A stretch of DNA of 64,000 nucleotides from Ardenticatenales bacterium (GTDB taxonomy: Bacteria; Chloroflexota; Anaerolineae; Promineifilales; Promineifilaceae): positions 58,225 through 122,224 of the forward strand of contig JACKBM010000013.1 of assembly GCA_020634575.1 (NCBI GenBank), given 5' to 3'. Position numbers and translations under genes: made by a program. The notes beneath the pieces were generated by a model. It had not been told where the DNA came from. It did no database searches and was given only the letters and a program-made list of their open reading frames with translations. The first letter of the stretch is position 1. Each line of letters opens with the position of its first letter. Positions 17,776 through 27,239 of this stretch are shown here, piece after piece.

Positions 17776-17793
17776 GTTGGGCGTATGCCCAAC
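17776..17793. terminator. Hairpin after the XRE-DUF805 gene
   Basis: GTTGGGC-GTAT-GCCCAAC forms a 7-bp stem with a 4-nt loop, 31 nt after the stop. There is no T-run, so intrinsic termination is uncertain. The 17745-18000 interval otherwise holds one ACCGGCCGGT palindrome at 17803 and no supported gene. Confidence 0.4.
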
Positions 17794-18000
17794 AACATGC
17801 CAACCGGCCGGTTCGGCTCCGCAGTCTCTGGCGATGTCACCTTCCAGATGTTTGGTGAGACAATGGCTTGCCGGCGTGTCGCTCCGCGGCGAGCGGCCAG
17901 CGCGAGAAGATGAAGGGCCCCTTTCACCGAAGCAAGCAATACCGGCCGGCAGCCAACCCGTCCGATACTTCAGGTGGTCCGCACGAAGTAATCCGTCACC

Positions 18001-19317
18001 TTATGGCTGATAGCTGCGAACCTCAATCCTTATATTGTGGAAAGTCTCCGTATCGTAAAAGAATACGGGGTGCAGCAGCTCCGGAAAGATAACCTCTACT
18101 GTTTCCCACATAATCCGACGATGAAATTCCAGCGACTGCCAGGTCAGGTATACCGTCTCGTCAGGGGCAATCACCAGGCCAATTCTCGAAGCTGAAAAGG
18201 AGTTCGCGGCAAACTCCTGACCAGCCTCCAAATCTTTGTAGACCGTTTCCCACGTCGCCCCCGTGAAACGACGCAGATAGATAATGGGCGTCGCGTCATC
18301 AGCATCCGTCTGGGATTCCCAGGCCAAATACGGCGTACCATCCGGGCTCATGGCCAGGTCATAACCTCCAGTAAAGACCCAACTGGTCGAGTGTCCCATA
18401 TCAACTGGAGCCAGACCGGCCGATCCCGGATACAGCTCCTCCCAATGATTCTCTACCAGCCGCAGCATGAAAATTTCAGAACGATTACCGTTGCTATTAT
18501 CGAGCCAACTCAAGTAGACAACGCCGGTTTCAGCAACCACGATGCGAGGATCATGCACTTCGCCAATCGATTGACTCACATTGCCCGTCACATCCCCATC
18601 TCGACCAACTGGTTCCCAGAGGCTGCCGTCCCATCGTTTGACCATAATGTCACTATTCTTGGGATCCCCCAGGGTTAGGCTTGTTTCATATTCAACATAG
18701 GCAACATAAAGGTGCCCAACTGATGAAGACGTGACCGCGACATTCATCGAGTGCTTTTCTGGATTCGATAATCCTGACTGTGAGTTTGAGTTCACGCCTA
18801 TAGGCTGCCAAACATCATCTATCAACTGTACGCCATAGATATTGTATGGTTCATCCAGGTCCGGCCTGGCTTCCCAGAAAAGATAAAGTCGCTCCTCCAT
18901 AGGGTCAGCCAGTAAACGATAGTATCGGCCCAGGAGCGTGCCACCATAGTCAGGCTGTGGCCCCAATTGCCACACCTGGTCATCCAAAACCCATATAGTC
19001 CCTTCTGTCGACACCACGTACCAGCGCTCATTGGGAGTGACTGCAACATCCTCCATGATGAACATGGCCATGTCACCCATTGAGGGGGTTGTGCGCCCAT
19101 TCAAATTAATAAGGGAGCCAGGTTCCGCATCAGCCTCGCTGTGATCGAGCGCCAGGAAGACCTCATTTTCAGTTTGCACCAGTTTCAGTTGGCAACAATA
19201 GGCGGTCTGTGAGAGGTCAAGTTCCTCTGACACAACTTGACGCCAACCGTCCGCGCGGCAACCAGCCAGGAGCAATACAGTGATGATGAGGGTTGCGATC
19301 TGAGCAGTCGATTTCAA
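18001..19317 (-). CDS. Lipoprotein with beta-propeller-like repeats
   Basis: 438 aa from a TTG at 19317, chosen because AGGAGG lies 5 nt upstream and because this start gives a clean type-II signal peptide (MKSTAQIATLIITVLLLAGC, lipobox LLAGC). The mature part has recurring blocks such as VAETGVVYLSWLD, MSPDGTPYLAWES and APDETVYLTWQS, spaced as in BNR/sialidase-like or six-bladed propellers; a fold of this type is inferred. It should be attached to the outer face of the membrane. No catalytic residues are identified. It is divergent from the eCIS-like gene at 19622. Confidence 0.8.
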   Translation of the reverse strand: MKSTAQIATLIITVLLLAGCRADGWRQVVSEELDLSQTAYCCQLKLVQTENEVFLALDHSEADAEPGSLINLNGRTTPSMGDMAMFIMEDVAVTPNERWYVVSTEGTIWVLDDQVWQLGPQPDYGGTLLGRYYRLLADPMEERLYLFWEARPDLDEPYNIYGVQLIDDVWQPIGVNSNSQSGLSNPEKHSMNVAVTSSSVGHLYVAYVEYETSLTLGDPKNSDIMVKRWDGSLWEPVGRDGDVTGNVSQSIGEVHDPRIVVAETGVVYLSWLDNSNGNRSEIFMLRLVENHWEELYPGSAGLAPVDMGHSTSWVFTGGYDLAMSPDGTPYLAWESQTDADDATPIIYLRRFTGATWETVYKDLEAGQEFAANSFSASRIGLVIAPDETVYLTWQSLEFHRRIMWETVEVIFPELLHPVFFYDTETFHNIRIEVRSYQP

Positions 19318-19385
19318 GATTACCTCCTGGTCTTCAGAACCAACGGCGCCCACTGGTGCCCCCAATGATACCGTTTTTCTGCTCT

Positions 19386-19433
19386 CGTTACGGGGCTCTG
19401 CCCCAGGTTGTAACGTTTGGGCGCTTTGCGCCC
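19386..19433. repeat. Two adjacent hairpins in the divergent intergenic region
   Basis: CGTTAC/GTAACG with inner GGGGC-TCT-GCCCC (19386-19415) is followed by GGGCGC-TTT-GCGCCC (19419-19433). They sit between the lipoprotein start and the 1415-aa gene. They could separate the two divergent transcription units or be regulatory; no T-run is present. Confidence 0.45.
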
Positions 19434-19583
19434 TACGCCCGGCCACTGGCAAGGTCCGTCTCTCAGCTCTGCGAGCATCCCAAATCTCGGCTCACCATAA
19501 ATCTCAGCTATCGAGAAAGAACAAGCGCCCCCCCTTGCCCTCACCCCGTCATAAATGTTATGCTTTCCAGGTCATGACTGTCC

Positions 19584-19621
19584 TTTACGATTGCCTGTTC
19601 TAACCCTTAGAATCTGCCGCC
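19584..19621 (+). promoter_or_regulatory. Promoter predicted to give a near-leaderless mRNA
   Basis: TTTACG (19584-19589), an 18-nt spacer, then TAGAAT (19608-19613), ending 8 nt before ATG 19622. There is no Shine-Dalgarno sequence. The start site would fall at or next to the ATG, as for the other motif-bearing gene at 4378. Confidence 0.4.
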
Positions 19622-22600
19622 ATGGCCAAAGACCAGACCACAAAGCCGCAGACCAAGCCCGCCAGCCGTAGCCCGCTGCCTACAACCGAGGCCGCCACAC
19701 CGGTCATGGAGCAGGTGTTGACGCCGGCAACAATGGCGGGACAGTTGGCCAATGGCGGTGACACGGGGCTGAAGCAAGCGGCGCTGCTGCAGATGCAGCG
19801 GCAGCATGGCAACCAGTTTGTGCAGCGCTACCTGGCCAATCGCCCTGGCCACAATGGTAGCCGGACGAGCGAACCGGCCGGTCTCACCGACCTCCCCTTC
19901 GAAGAGCAACTCGGCGACGAGAACGGCGACGGGCCGCGTGCCTTCGCCCCACCTGAACCACCCCCCATCCAGCGCGAAGAGGATCCCCCCAGCGACGCGC
20001 CCTCCGACGCCGAGAAGGAGCAGGCCCTGGCCAATGCCCGGGCGGCCGAGGCGCAGGCGAACCAGGAAAAGGGGGTCGCCCAGCAGGAAGTTGCTGTCTC
20101 CCAGGAACAGGCTGAGGTCAAAAAAGGGGAAAAGGAGCAGGCCCAGCAAAAGAAAACGGCGGCCAAAAATGGCGCCGGACCGGCTGGTAAAAATGGCAAG
20201 GGCGCACCGGCCGGGGCAGCCGCCAAAACGAAGGGCGGCGGGCCAAATGGCGCCGGGCCGGGACCGGCCGGTTCACCCGGGCCGGCTACCGATCACGCCC
20301 CCGCCACCTCTGAGGAAGACCCCGCCTTCCAGAACGTCATTCGCAATGCCCAGGGTGTCGCCGAGCAGGAACAGACGCACGAACCGGCTGAGCAGAAAGC
20401 AAGCCAGGCCCAGGCCGCCGCCCAGATGCCGCCCGAGGAGACAGCCGCCCACGCCGAGGCGAACCAGGCCGGCGAGATGGAAGCGGCCGAGACCCCCACC
20501 TTTGATGCCGCCGCCTTCAAGGCCAAGTTGATGGCCCGCATCGAGGCGATGTCGCCGCGCACCGCCCAGGAGGCGGACCAGTTCAAGGAAAGCAGCAAAC
20601 TGGATGCGGTCCAGAGTGAATTGCAGGGCGAAGCGGCCCAGCAACAGGAAGCCAGCCAGGCCCCCCTGGAGCAGGCCAAAGACGCCCCACCGGACACCGG
20701 CGCCGTCCCGGAAAAGCCGGTCACGCCGCTGGAACCGGCCCAACCCGGCGACGTGACAACCGAGATCAACGCCGCCCAGGCCGCGCCCAAGCCGAAAACC
20801 AGCGGCGAGATCGAGGAACCTATTCAGGAAGAGGCCCAGTCGCTCGACGAGCAGATGGCCGAAGCTGAAGTCACCGAGGAACAGCTCGCCAACAGCAATG
20901 AGCCCAGCTTCAACGAGGCGCTGGCCAGCAAGCAAGAAGCCAAAGAATCAGCCGCCAGCTCGCCGCCGGAATATCGCCAGGCGGAGCAAACCCAACTGCA
21001 AACGGCCCAGCTGGCGGCCGAAAACGAGGCGGCCACACAGCTCCAGGGGATGCATGACAGCCGGACCGGGCTCTTTGACCAGGTGGCCGGTCAGCAGAAT
21101 GAAACTGTCAGCGCCGACGAGCAGAAACGGGCTGAGATCGCCGCCCAGATCAACACCATTTACGAAGAGACCAAGACCAGGGTGGACGGCATCCTCAGCA
21201 CCCTGGATGAAGAGGTCGCCAGCACCTTTAGTGCCGGTGCCGAAGCCGCCAAAAGCGCCTTCGAGAATTTTGTCGACGCCAAAATGGAGGCGTACAAGGA
21301 AGAGCGTTATGGCGGCATGTTTGGCTGGGCCAAATGGGCCAAGGACAAACTGCTGGGCATGCCGTCTGAGGTCAACGCCTTCTACAGCGAGGGGCGGACG
21401 CTCTTCCTCCAGAAGATGGATGCCGTCCTGGACAATATCGTCCAGCTCATCAGCGCCGCCCTGACCGAGGCCAAGGCCGCTGTCGCCGAAGGGCGGCAGC
21501 AGATCAACGACTATGTCGCCGGCTTGCCGCAGGAGCTGCAGGAGATCGGCGCCGAAGCGGCCCAGGAAGTCCAGGGGCGCTTTGACGAGCTGGAACAGCA
21601 GATCGACGACAAACAGGGCGAGCTGATCGAATCCCTGGCCCGCCAATACACCGAGCAGGTCCAGGCACTGGATGCCCGTATCGAGGAGTTGAAAGCAGCC
21701 AATGAGGGGCTGGTGCAGCAGGCATTCAACAAGATCGCCGGCGTCATCCGCACCATCAATGAGCTCAAGGATATGCTGCTGAATGTGCTGGCCCGGGCGG
21801 CCAGCGTCATCAAGGCGATCCTGGCCGACCCGATTGGTTTCCTCGCCAACCTGATCAACGGCATCAAAGCGGGTCTGAACCAGTTCATCAGCAACATTGG
21901 CGACCATCTGCAGAAAGGGTTTATCGGCTGGCTGACCGGGTCGCTGGCGGAGGCGGGCATCGAGCTGCCGGAGACGTTTGATATGGCCGGCATCTTCAGC
22001 CTGGTCATGCAGGTCCTGGGCATCTCCTTTGAGAAGATCATCGGCCGGGTCAGCGAAGTCCTGGGCATCGACATCATGTCGATTTGGGACAAGATTCAGC
22101 AGATCATCGAGATCTACCAGACGGAGGGGCTGCCCGGTCTGGCGCGTTACGGCCTCGAGCAGGTGATCGGCGAGGAAAATGTGGCCGCGCTCATCCAGGT
22201 CGTCAACATCATCAAGATGGCGATGGAGGGCAACCTGGCCGCGCTCTGGGATCTGGTCCAGACCCATCTGGCCGGGCTAAAAGAGCTGATATTTGACCAG
22301 ATCCAGGATTTCCTGATCACCAAGGTGATCAAGGCCGGCATCATGTGGATCATCAGCATGTTGAATCCGGCCGGTGCCTTCATCCGCGCCTGCAAGGCAA
22401 TTTACGACATCGTCATGTTCTTCATCGAACGGGGCAGCCAGATCATGTCGCTGGTCGAAGCGATCATCGGCGCCGTCTCGTCGATTGTCTCCGGCAGCAT
22501 CGGCGCCATGGCCCAGGCGGTGGAAAACGCGCTGGCCCGGGCCATCCCCGTCGCCATCAGCTTCCTGGCCTCCCTGCTGGGGCTGGGCGGCATCAGCGAC

Positions 22601-23869
22601 AAGGTGCGCGAGATCATCGAGAAGGTCCGGGGGATGGTCGACCGCGCCCTGGACGCCGTTTTGAACAGCCGGCCGGTTCAGGCCGTCGCCGGCTTTATCC
22701 GCACCATCATCGCCAAAATGGGCCAGCTGGTGGAGCGGGGCAAGGAAGCGGTGGCCAACGCCTTTGGCGGCGGGAGCAATGCTGATGATGATGAGCCGGC
22801 CGCCGCCGGGCCAGGGGCAGCAGCGCCGGGCAGCGCACCGGCCGGTACCGCAGGCGACGCAGCTGATAGCGAGCAAAGCCTCGACGTCAAGGAGAAGGCG
22901 CGTCAGAAAGTGGCCGAACGGACCAAACAACCGTTCCAGAAACGGGAAGAGCTGGATCAGGTGATTAACGAGATCCGGCAGGAGCTGGCGCCGGAAGGGC
23001 TCAAAGCGCTCCAGCTCGATCCCAAAGAAGGGCAGCCCGGCAAATTTGATGTCATCGCCACCGCCAGCCCGCCGACCGACGTGGGCGACGCCACCGTCGA
23101 TACCAGCGGCAAATATCCGACGGGCGAAGATCCGACCACCCGAACCATCACCCAGCTCTGGAAGGATTGTTCGGCTGATACCACTCTGGCGGGCGAAAGT
23201 CCGGCGGACAAAGTTGAACGCGTCCGCCTGGCTGAAGCGACATTAACCGCCAAGCTCGGCAACAGTGCTGCCATCCAGGCGATCCTGGCGCATGAACGCG
23301 GCCAGAAGCCGCGCCCGTTTGTCAGTGTCAGCACCGAAGATGCCCATCCGGCTGCCCATACAACCGAACGGCACGTTTTCGGCATGGGGATCGTCACCGA
23401 TGTCAGCAAACTGGCCATGCGTGTTGCCCGCCACACCCCGGCCGCCTGTCCAGGCAAAGCCGGCGCCTTCGAATCGTTGGGCGACGCTGACGTTTCAGTC
23501 CAGAAAGCGATCAAGAACAATGTGATCGACAATTGGGAAGATGTGCGCCAGACCGTCGCTGCCGGTTCCGGCACGCTCCACCTGCGCGCCTCCCTGAGTG
23601 GGCGCGGGACCGCGTTGATCAAAACCGACCCGCCGGCCAATCAGAAATACCAGGCGGTGGCCCTGCCCCGCGCGCACCATGCGCTGGGCACAGGTGTCCG
23701 TCCCCTCTACCCCGGGGATACAGAAATTAATGCCCATGTCGCCGAAGCGGATGTGGATCGGGCCAATCCGATGACTCAATACGAAGCCCCGTCAGAAGTT
23801 TACGTTCGCTTTGTTGTCGACCCGAGTGCGCCCGGCGGCTGGTATGTCAACAGCGCCTGGCCAGAGTGA
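19622..23869 (+). CDS. 1415-aa eCIS-associated giant with long helical core and unknown C-terminal domain
   Basis: Residues 49-72 carry QAALLQMQRQHGNQFVQRYL, the same motif as in the protein at 4378. Residues 75-480 are low-complexity, rich in Ala, Gln, Glu and Pro, and probably disordered. Residues 480-700 are charged coiled coil (for example RFDELEQQIDDKQGELIE). Residues 700-1045 are a run of amphipathic and hydrophobic helices (IGFLANLINGIKAGLNQF, IKAGIMWIISMLNPAGAF), of a kind recurrent in large eCIS-linked proteins. A glycine/alanine linker near 1050-1075 leads to a 340-residue C-terminal region with mixed alpha/beta character and many His (AHTTERHVFG, RAHHALGTG). No DUF4157 HExxH is present. 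I infer a large effector or carrier whose C-terminus is the active part; the activity is not recognised. Two small acidic genes follow closely. Confidence 0.7.
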   Translation: MAKDQTTKPQTKPASRSPLPTTEAATPVMEQVLTPATMAGQLANGGDTGLKQAALLQMQRQHGNQFVQRYLANRPGHNGSRTSEPAGLTDLPFEEQLGDENGDGPRAFAPPEPPPIQREEDPPSDAPSDAEKEQALANARAAEAQANQEKGVAQQEVAVSQEQAEVKKGEKEQAQQKKTAAKNGAGPAGKNGKGAPAGAAAKTKGGGPNGAGPGPAGSPGPATDHAPATSEEDPAFQNVIRNAQGVAEQEQTHEPAEQKASQAQAAAQMPPEETAAHAEANQAGEMEAAETPTFDAAAFKAKLMARIEAMSPRTAQEADQFKESSKLDAVQSELQGEAAQQQEASQAPLEQAKDAPPDTGAVPEKPVTPLEPAQPGDVTTEINAAQAAPKPKTSGEIEEPIQEEAQSLDEQMAEAEVTEEQLANSNEPSFNEALASKQEAKESAASSPPEYRQAEQTQLQTAQLAAENEAATQLQGMHDSRTGLFDQVAGQQNETVSADEQKRAEIAAQINTIYEETKTRVDGILSTLDEEVASTFSAGAEAAKSAFENFVDAKMEAYKEERYGGMFGWAKWAKDKLLGMPSEVNAFYSEGRTLFLQKMDAVLDNIVQLISAALTEAKAAVAEGRQQINDYVAGLPQELQEIGAEAAQEVQGRFDELEQQIDDKQGELIESLARQYTEQVQALDARIEELKAANEGLVQQAFNKIAGVIRTINELKDMLLNVLARAASVIKAILADPIGFLANLINGIKAGLNQFISNIGDHLQKGFIGWLTGSLAEAGIELPETFDMAGIFSLVMQVLGISFEKIIGRVSEVLGIDIMSIWDKIQQIIEIYQTEGLPGLARYGLEQVIGEENVAALIQVVNIIKMAMEGNLAALWDLVQTHLAGLKELIFDQIQDFLITKVIKAGIMWIISMLNPAGAFIRACKAIYDIVMFFIERGSQIMSLVEAIIGAVSSIVSGSIGAMAQAVENALARAIPVAISFLASLLGLGGISDKVREIIEKVRGMVDRALDAVLNSRPVQAVAGFIRTIIAKMGQLVERGKEAVANAFGGGSNADDDEPAAAGPGAAAPGSAPAGTAGDAADSEQSLDVKEKARQKVAERTKQPFQKREELDQVINEIRQELAPEGLKALQLDPKEGQPGKFDVIATASPPTDVGDATVDTSGKYPTGEDPTTRTITQLWKDCSADTTLAGESPADKVERVRLAEATLTAKLGNSAAIQAILAHERGQKPRPFVSVSTEDAHPAAHTTERHVFGMGIVTDVSKLAMRVARHTPAACPGKAGAFESLGDADVSVQKAIKNNVIDNWEDVRQTVAAGSGTLHLRASLSGRGTALIKTDPPANQKYQAVALPRAHHALGTGVRPLYPGDTEINAHVAEADVDRANPMTQYEAPSEVYVRFVVDPSAPGGWYVNSAWPE

Positions 23870-23875
23870 TGCCTC

Positions 23876-24301
23876 ATGAATGAAGACCATCTGCCCGATT
23901 CAGAAAACATGCTGGCGCAGATTCGCCGCGAATCCGAGCGCCGGCGCGCAGATCCAGTGGCCTGCTTCAAGCAGTTTCTGAACGATATCTGGAAGGATAA
24001 CCAGCCGGAAGAGGCCCTGTATCTTTGGCAGCTCAAGGTCGCCCATTTCCCCTGGTATGCCAGCGACGTCCTCCATTGCCTGGATCTGGTCATCGCTGAT
24101 CCCCCGGACAATCTGGGCGACATCCTGGCCGAGGAAGGCTGGATCATGCTCTATCACGAGATGGATGAGAACGGGGAAGAGCAACCTTATAACCAGGCCG
24201 ATTACCTGGCCTGGCTGAGCCAGCTGCGCGCGCAATACGGCGCCCTTTACGACGAATATCCCGCTGACGAGCCCGCGCCACCAGGCGATGAAGAAGAATG
24301 A
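23876..24301 (+). CDS. Small acidic protein, possible chaperone or immunity partner
   Basis: 141 aa. The ATG lies 6 nt after the stop of the 1415-aa gene, so translation is probably coupled. The sequence is strongly acidic with several Trp/Tyr (LYLWQLKVAHFPWYASDVLHC), and ends in a run of Glu. There is no signal peptide or membrane span. Small acidic proteins directly behind a large cargo gene are commonly chaperones, adaptors or immunity proteins; which of these applies cannot be told from sequence. Confidence 0.7.
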   Translation: MNEDHLPDSENMLAQIRRESERRRADPVACFKQFLNDIWKDNQPEEALYLWQLKVAHFPWYASDVLHCLDLVIADPPDNLGDILAEEGWIMLYHEMDENGEEQPYNQADYLAWLSQLRAQYGALYDEYPADEPAPPGDEEE

Positions 24302-24334
24302 GCGGGTCTTGCCACCTATGAGCGCTATGGCCAC

Positions 24335-24829
24335 ATGAAACAGACCATGGACAACAACTCGCCGGAACCTGGCGACCAGATCGACGACTGGCTGCAAGGG
24401 CTGCGCGCCCAGCTGGAAAGCGCCCTGGCCGAGATGGAGCCGCCCCCGGCCGCTGCCACCCTGCTCGGCCACACCGCCGAGGAGGTCGCCGCCGACCCGG
24501 CCTTGATCACCGACCCCCTGGGCCAATTCTTCAGCGGCCTCAAAACTGTCCTGGCCGGCCTCACCGGCGACGAAGCTGCTTCAGCCCTGGCCGATGAAGA
24601 GATCAGCGCCTTCCAGGATTTCCTGACTGCCCAGGGTATCGAATTGCCCGCCGCGATGCACGAGCTGAAGAACCAGGTCCGCCAGGATTACCAGGCCAAT
24701 CAGGCCCGGCGGGACGCTGAGCTAGCCGGCAGCTTCAACGAGCTGGCGGCAGCCTTGGGCCAGGCAGTGACAGAAGTGATGGTGGTGTTACGGGAGGAGG
24801 CGGAGCAGTTCAGTTCGGAGGAAGAGTAA
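24335..24829 (+). CDS. Small acidic helical protein
   Basis: 164 aa from ATG 24335; ATG 24347 (MDNNSPEPGDQ) is an alternative start. It is mostly helical, rich in Ala, Glu and Gln, with a long C-terminal helix (QDYQANQARRDAELAGSFNE) and an acidic end. It lies 33 nt after the 141-aa gene and so forms a likely three-gene unit with the eCIS-like giant. No family recognised; a chaperone or immunity role is inferred from position only. Confidence 0.65.
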   Translation: MKQTMDNNSPEPGDQIDDWLQGLRAQLESALAEMEPPPAAATLLGHTAEEVAADPALITDPLGQFFSGLKTVLAGLTGDEAASALADEEISAFQDFLTAQGIELPAAMHELKNQVRQDYQANQARRDAELAGSFNELAAALGQAVTEVMVVLREEAEQFSSEEE

Positions 24830-25082
24830 CAGGAGCGCTCCGGCCGGTTTGCCACTCTCCTGTCCAATTTGTCACTTAGCCAGGGCCAAAGCCAGAACAA
24901 AAAAGTGCCTGAAGGCTGTAGGTCTACCTCAGCCCTGCAGTTTTGTTGCCGGGCCTTGCGGCCGCTTGCTTTGGTAACTACCCGGCTCCCCCATCCAGCT
25001 GCTTGACGCCGGCCAAATATCTGGCAGAATCAGCCCACCAGTACAACCACCACCAAGGCAAAGTAATCTCGGGCAGGCCATT

Positions 25083-27218
25083 ATGTCCAAGCAATCTCCC
25101 TCACTCGCCGGGCGCGCTATCATCGCCATCCTGTTGACCATAGGCTTTTATCTGCTGGCCGTCGCCGTCGTCCTGCTGTTGCTCTACATCCCCTATGGGA
25201 TGGCGGTCTATGCGAATCGGGTTGATGTGCGTATCCTGCTGGGCTGCTTCGCCGGCGCCGTTGCCGTGCTCAGCGCCATCTGGCCGCGCCGGGATGTTTT
25301 TGTGCCGCCCGGTCCGGCGCTGGCTGAGGCCAGCCAGCCAACCCTCTTCCGCAACATCCGCCAGGTCGCGGCCCTGACCGACCAGGCGATGCCCGCCGAG
25401 GTCTACCTGGTGGGCGACGTTAACGCCTTTGTGGCGCAGCGCGGCGGCCTGCTTGGCCTGGGCAGCAAGCGGGTGATGGGACTGGGGTTGCCGTTGCTGC
25501 AGGCGCTAAGCGTCGCCGAACTGGATGCCGTCCTGGCCCACGAATTTGCCCATTACGCCGGCGGCGACACCCGCTTTGGCCGCTGGATTTACCGGCTGCG
25601 CCATGCCGTCATCCGCGCGGCCGCCAATACCCGGGAAAGCCGCATCCTGAGTGCTCCCTTTATTGGTTATGCCCGGCTTTTTCTGCGCATAACAAACGGC
25701 ATTTCCCGCCAACAGGAATTTGCGGCCGACGCCCTGGCGGCGACACTTGTCGGCTCCATGCCATTGCAAACGGGGCTGAAGAAAATTAATGGGGCCGCGC
25801 CCGCGTTCCAGGCTTACTGGCAGGCAGAGGTCATGCCGTTGCTGCAGCTGGGGTACCGGCCGGATCTGGCCGACGGCTTTGCCCGCTTCATGGCCGGCGA
25901 ACAGAACAACACCGCCATGACTCAGGCCGTGAACGCCCGCTTGCAGCAGCAGGTTGCTGATCCCTACGACACCCATCCCGCCCTACCCGAGCGGCTGGCG
26001 GCTGTCGCGCACCTGGCGCCAGGTGACCAGCTCAATGAACAACCCGCTGTCACTCTGCTACAGGAGCTGCCCCGGCTCGAGGCTGCCTGGTTCCAGTTCA
26101 TCTTCGGCGCTGCTCAGATGAGTCAGCTAACCCCATTCAGCTGGGACGAAATCGGCGCCAGGGTTCTGGTGCCACGCTGGGCCGGCGCCATCCAACCGTA
26201 TGGCCATCTGCTGCAGGGACTCACCATCGCCGATCTACCCCGGCTGCGCCAGCAGCGGAACAGTTTCGCCACCATTTACCGCCAGCGCACAAATCTCGGT
26301 ATCGCTGAAAAAGATTGGCCAGCCCTGATCCATCGCTTTCTGGGCACTGTCCTGGCCTACATCCTGGTTCAGCACGGCTGGCAGGCACACAAGAACATGG
26401 GTGAAACGCCCCACCTGACTTCTGGCGACCAGGTCATCCAGCCCTTTGAGTTTGTTGCCGCTGTCGCCCAGGGACAGATGTCGGCCCAATCCTGGCAGGA
26501 GAGCGTTACCGAACTCGGTATCGGTTCTCTGTCGCTGACCGGCCCAATAGAGGCGACTCACGTGGCAGAACTGCCAGTGGTCGCCACTTCGCCGGCGCCG
26601 CCGGAGGCAGGCAACCAGCCGGACACAGCAGCACCGCCAGCCAGTGCCAACATTATCAGCCTGGCGATGATGTTTGGTTTGCTTTACATCGGCGTCGTCA
26701 TTTTGACGCTGGGCCTGTCCAATGCGGGCACGGTCATGGCCCTGGCGGGTCTGGGCTGGGCTGCCCTGGTCCTGTTTCTGTTTCGGCGGTCGCTGGCGCG
26801 CTCCGGGCTGGTCGCGCTACTGGCGGGCGCCACTGGCGGCGCCCTGATTGGTCTGGCGCTGGGCTACCTGCTGGGCACCGCGCTGGCCCCCATCGTCGGG
26901 CTGCTGGGCGGCGCCCTCGTTGGTGTGTTGGTCGGCAGCGTCCTGCTGGCTGCACTTGGGAGCGTCATCATGCAGGTCTTCATCAGTGTGCCTGGTGCGG
27001 TAAATGGCCAGACGGCCAGGGCTGCGGCCACCATCTGGCTACTGGCTGCCAGCGCCGGCGCCATCTTTGGCATGATCTCCTTCAGCAGCACCTATCCCCG
27101 CATTTTCAGCCCCGTGGCCGGGCCGGGTCACCTGGGCGCCTTCCTGGGCGCCGTGCTGGGCTGGTACCTGAGCCGGCGGACGGTGAATGCCAGGGCTGGC
27201 CGGGGGGTGCAACGCTGA
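25083..27218 (+). CDS. M48-type membrane metalloprotease
   Basis: 711 aa. Two N-terminal membrane spans (about 12-35 and 48-65) precede an M48 peptidase domain with HEFAH (H153, E154, H157) and a distal zinc ligand in RQQEFAADALA (E212). The arrangement matches HtpX/Ste24-type proteases. Residues 230-510 are soluble and unassigned. Residues 515-705 hold about six more spans, very rich in Gly/Ala/Leu (GGALIGLALGYLLGTALAP), an uncommon tail for this family. The protein should cleave membrane or membrane-proximal substrates. The zinc-ribbon membrane gene 21 nt downstream is probably co-transcribed. Confidence 0.88.
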   Translation: MSKQSPSLAGRAIIAILLTIGFYLLAVAVVLLLLYIPYGMAVYANRVDVRILLGCFAGAVAVLSAIWPRRDVFVPPGPALAEASQPTLFRNIRQVAALTDQAMPAEVYLVGDVNAFVAQRGGLLGLGSKRVMGLGLPLLQALSVAELDAVLAHEFAHYAGGDTRFGRWIYRLRHAVIRAAANTRESRILSAPFIGYARLFLRITNGISRQQEFAADALAATLVGSMPLQTGLKKINGAAPAFQAYWQAEVMPLLQLGYRPDLADGFARFMAGEQNNTAMTQAVNARLQQQVADPYDTHPALPERLAAVAHLAPGDQLNEQPAVTLLQELPRLEAAWFQFIFGAAQMSQLTPFSWDEIGARVLVPRWAGAIQPYGHLLQGLTIADLPRLRQQRNSFATIYRQRTNLGIAEKDWPALIHRFLGTVLAYILVQHGWQAHKNMGETPHLTSGDQVIQPFEFVAAVAQGQMSAQSWQESVTELGIGSLSLTGPIEATHVAELPVVATSPAPPEAGNQPDTAAPPASANIISLAMMFGLLYIGVVILTLGLSNAGTVMALAGLGWAALVLFLFRRSLARSGLVALLAGATGGALIGLALGYLLGTALAPIVGLLGGALVGVLVGSVLLAALGSVIMQVFISVPGAVNGQTARAAATIWLLAASAGAIFGMISFSSTYPRIFSPVAGPGHLGAFLGAVLGWYLSRRTVNARAGRGVQR

Positions 27219-27239
27219 GCAGTTTACAGGGAGAAACTC

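Noticed and set aside
20948..22267. 439-aa open frame on the minus strand
   Set aside because: It is antisense to the coiled-coil core of the 1415-aa gene, has no ribosome-binding site and shows the Leu/Asp/Gln-rich composition expected from the complement of a GC-rich helical gene.
19622..23869. DUF4157 metallopeptidase-like domain, expected for many eCIS-linked proteins
   Set aside because: No HExxH-type motif of that domain was found in the protein; only the short N-terminal motif is shared.
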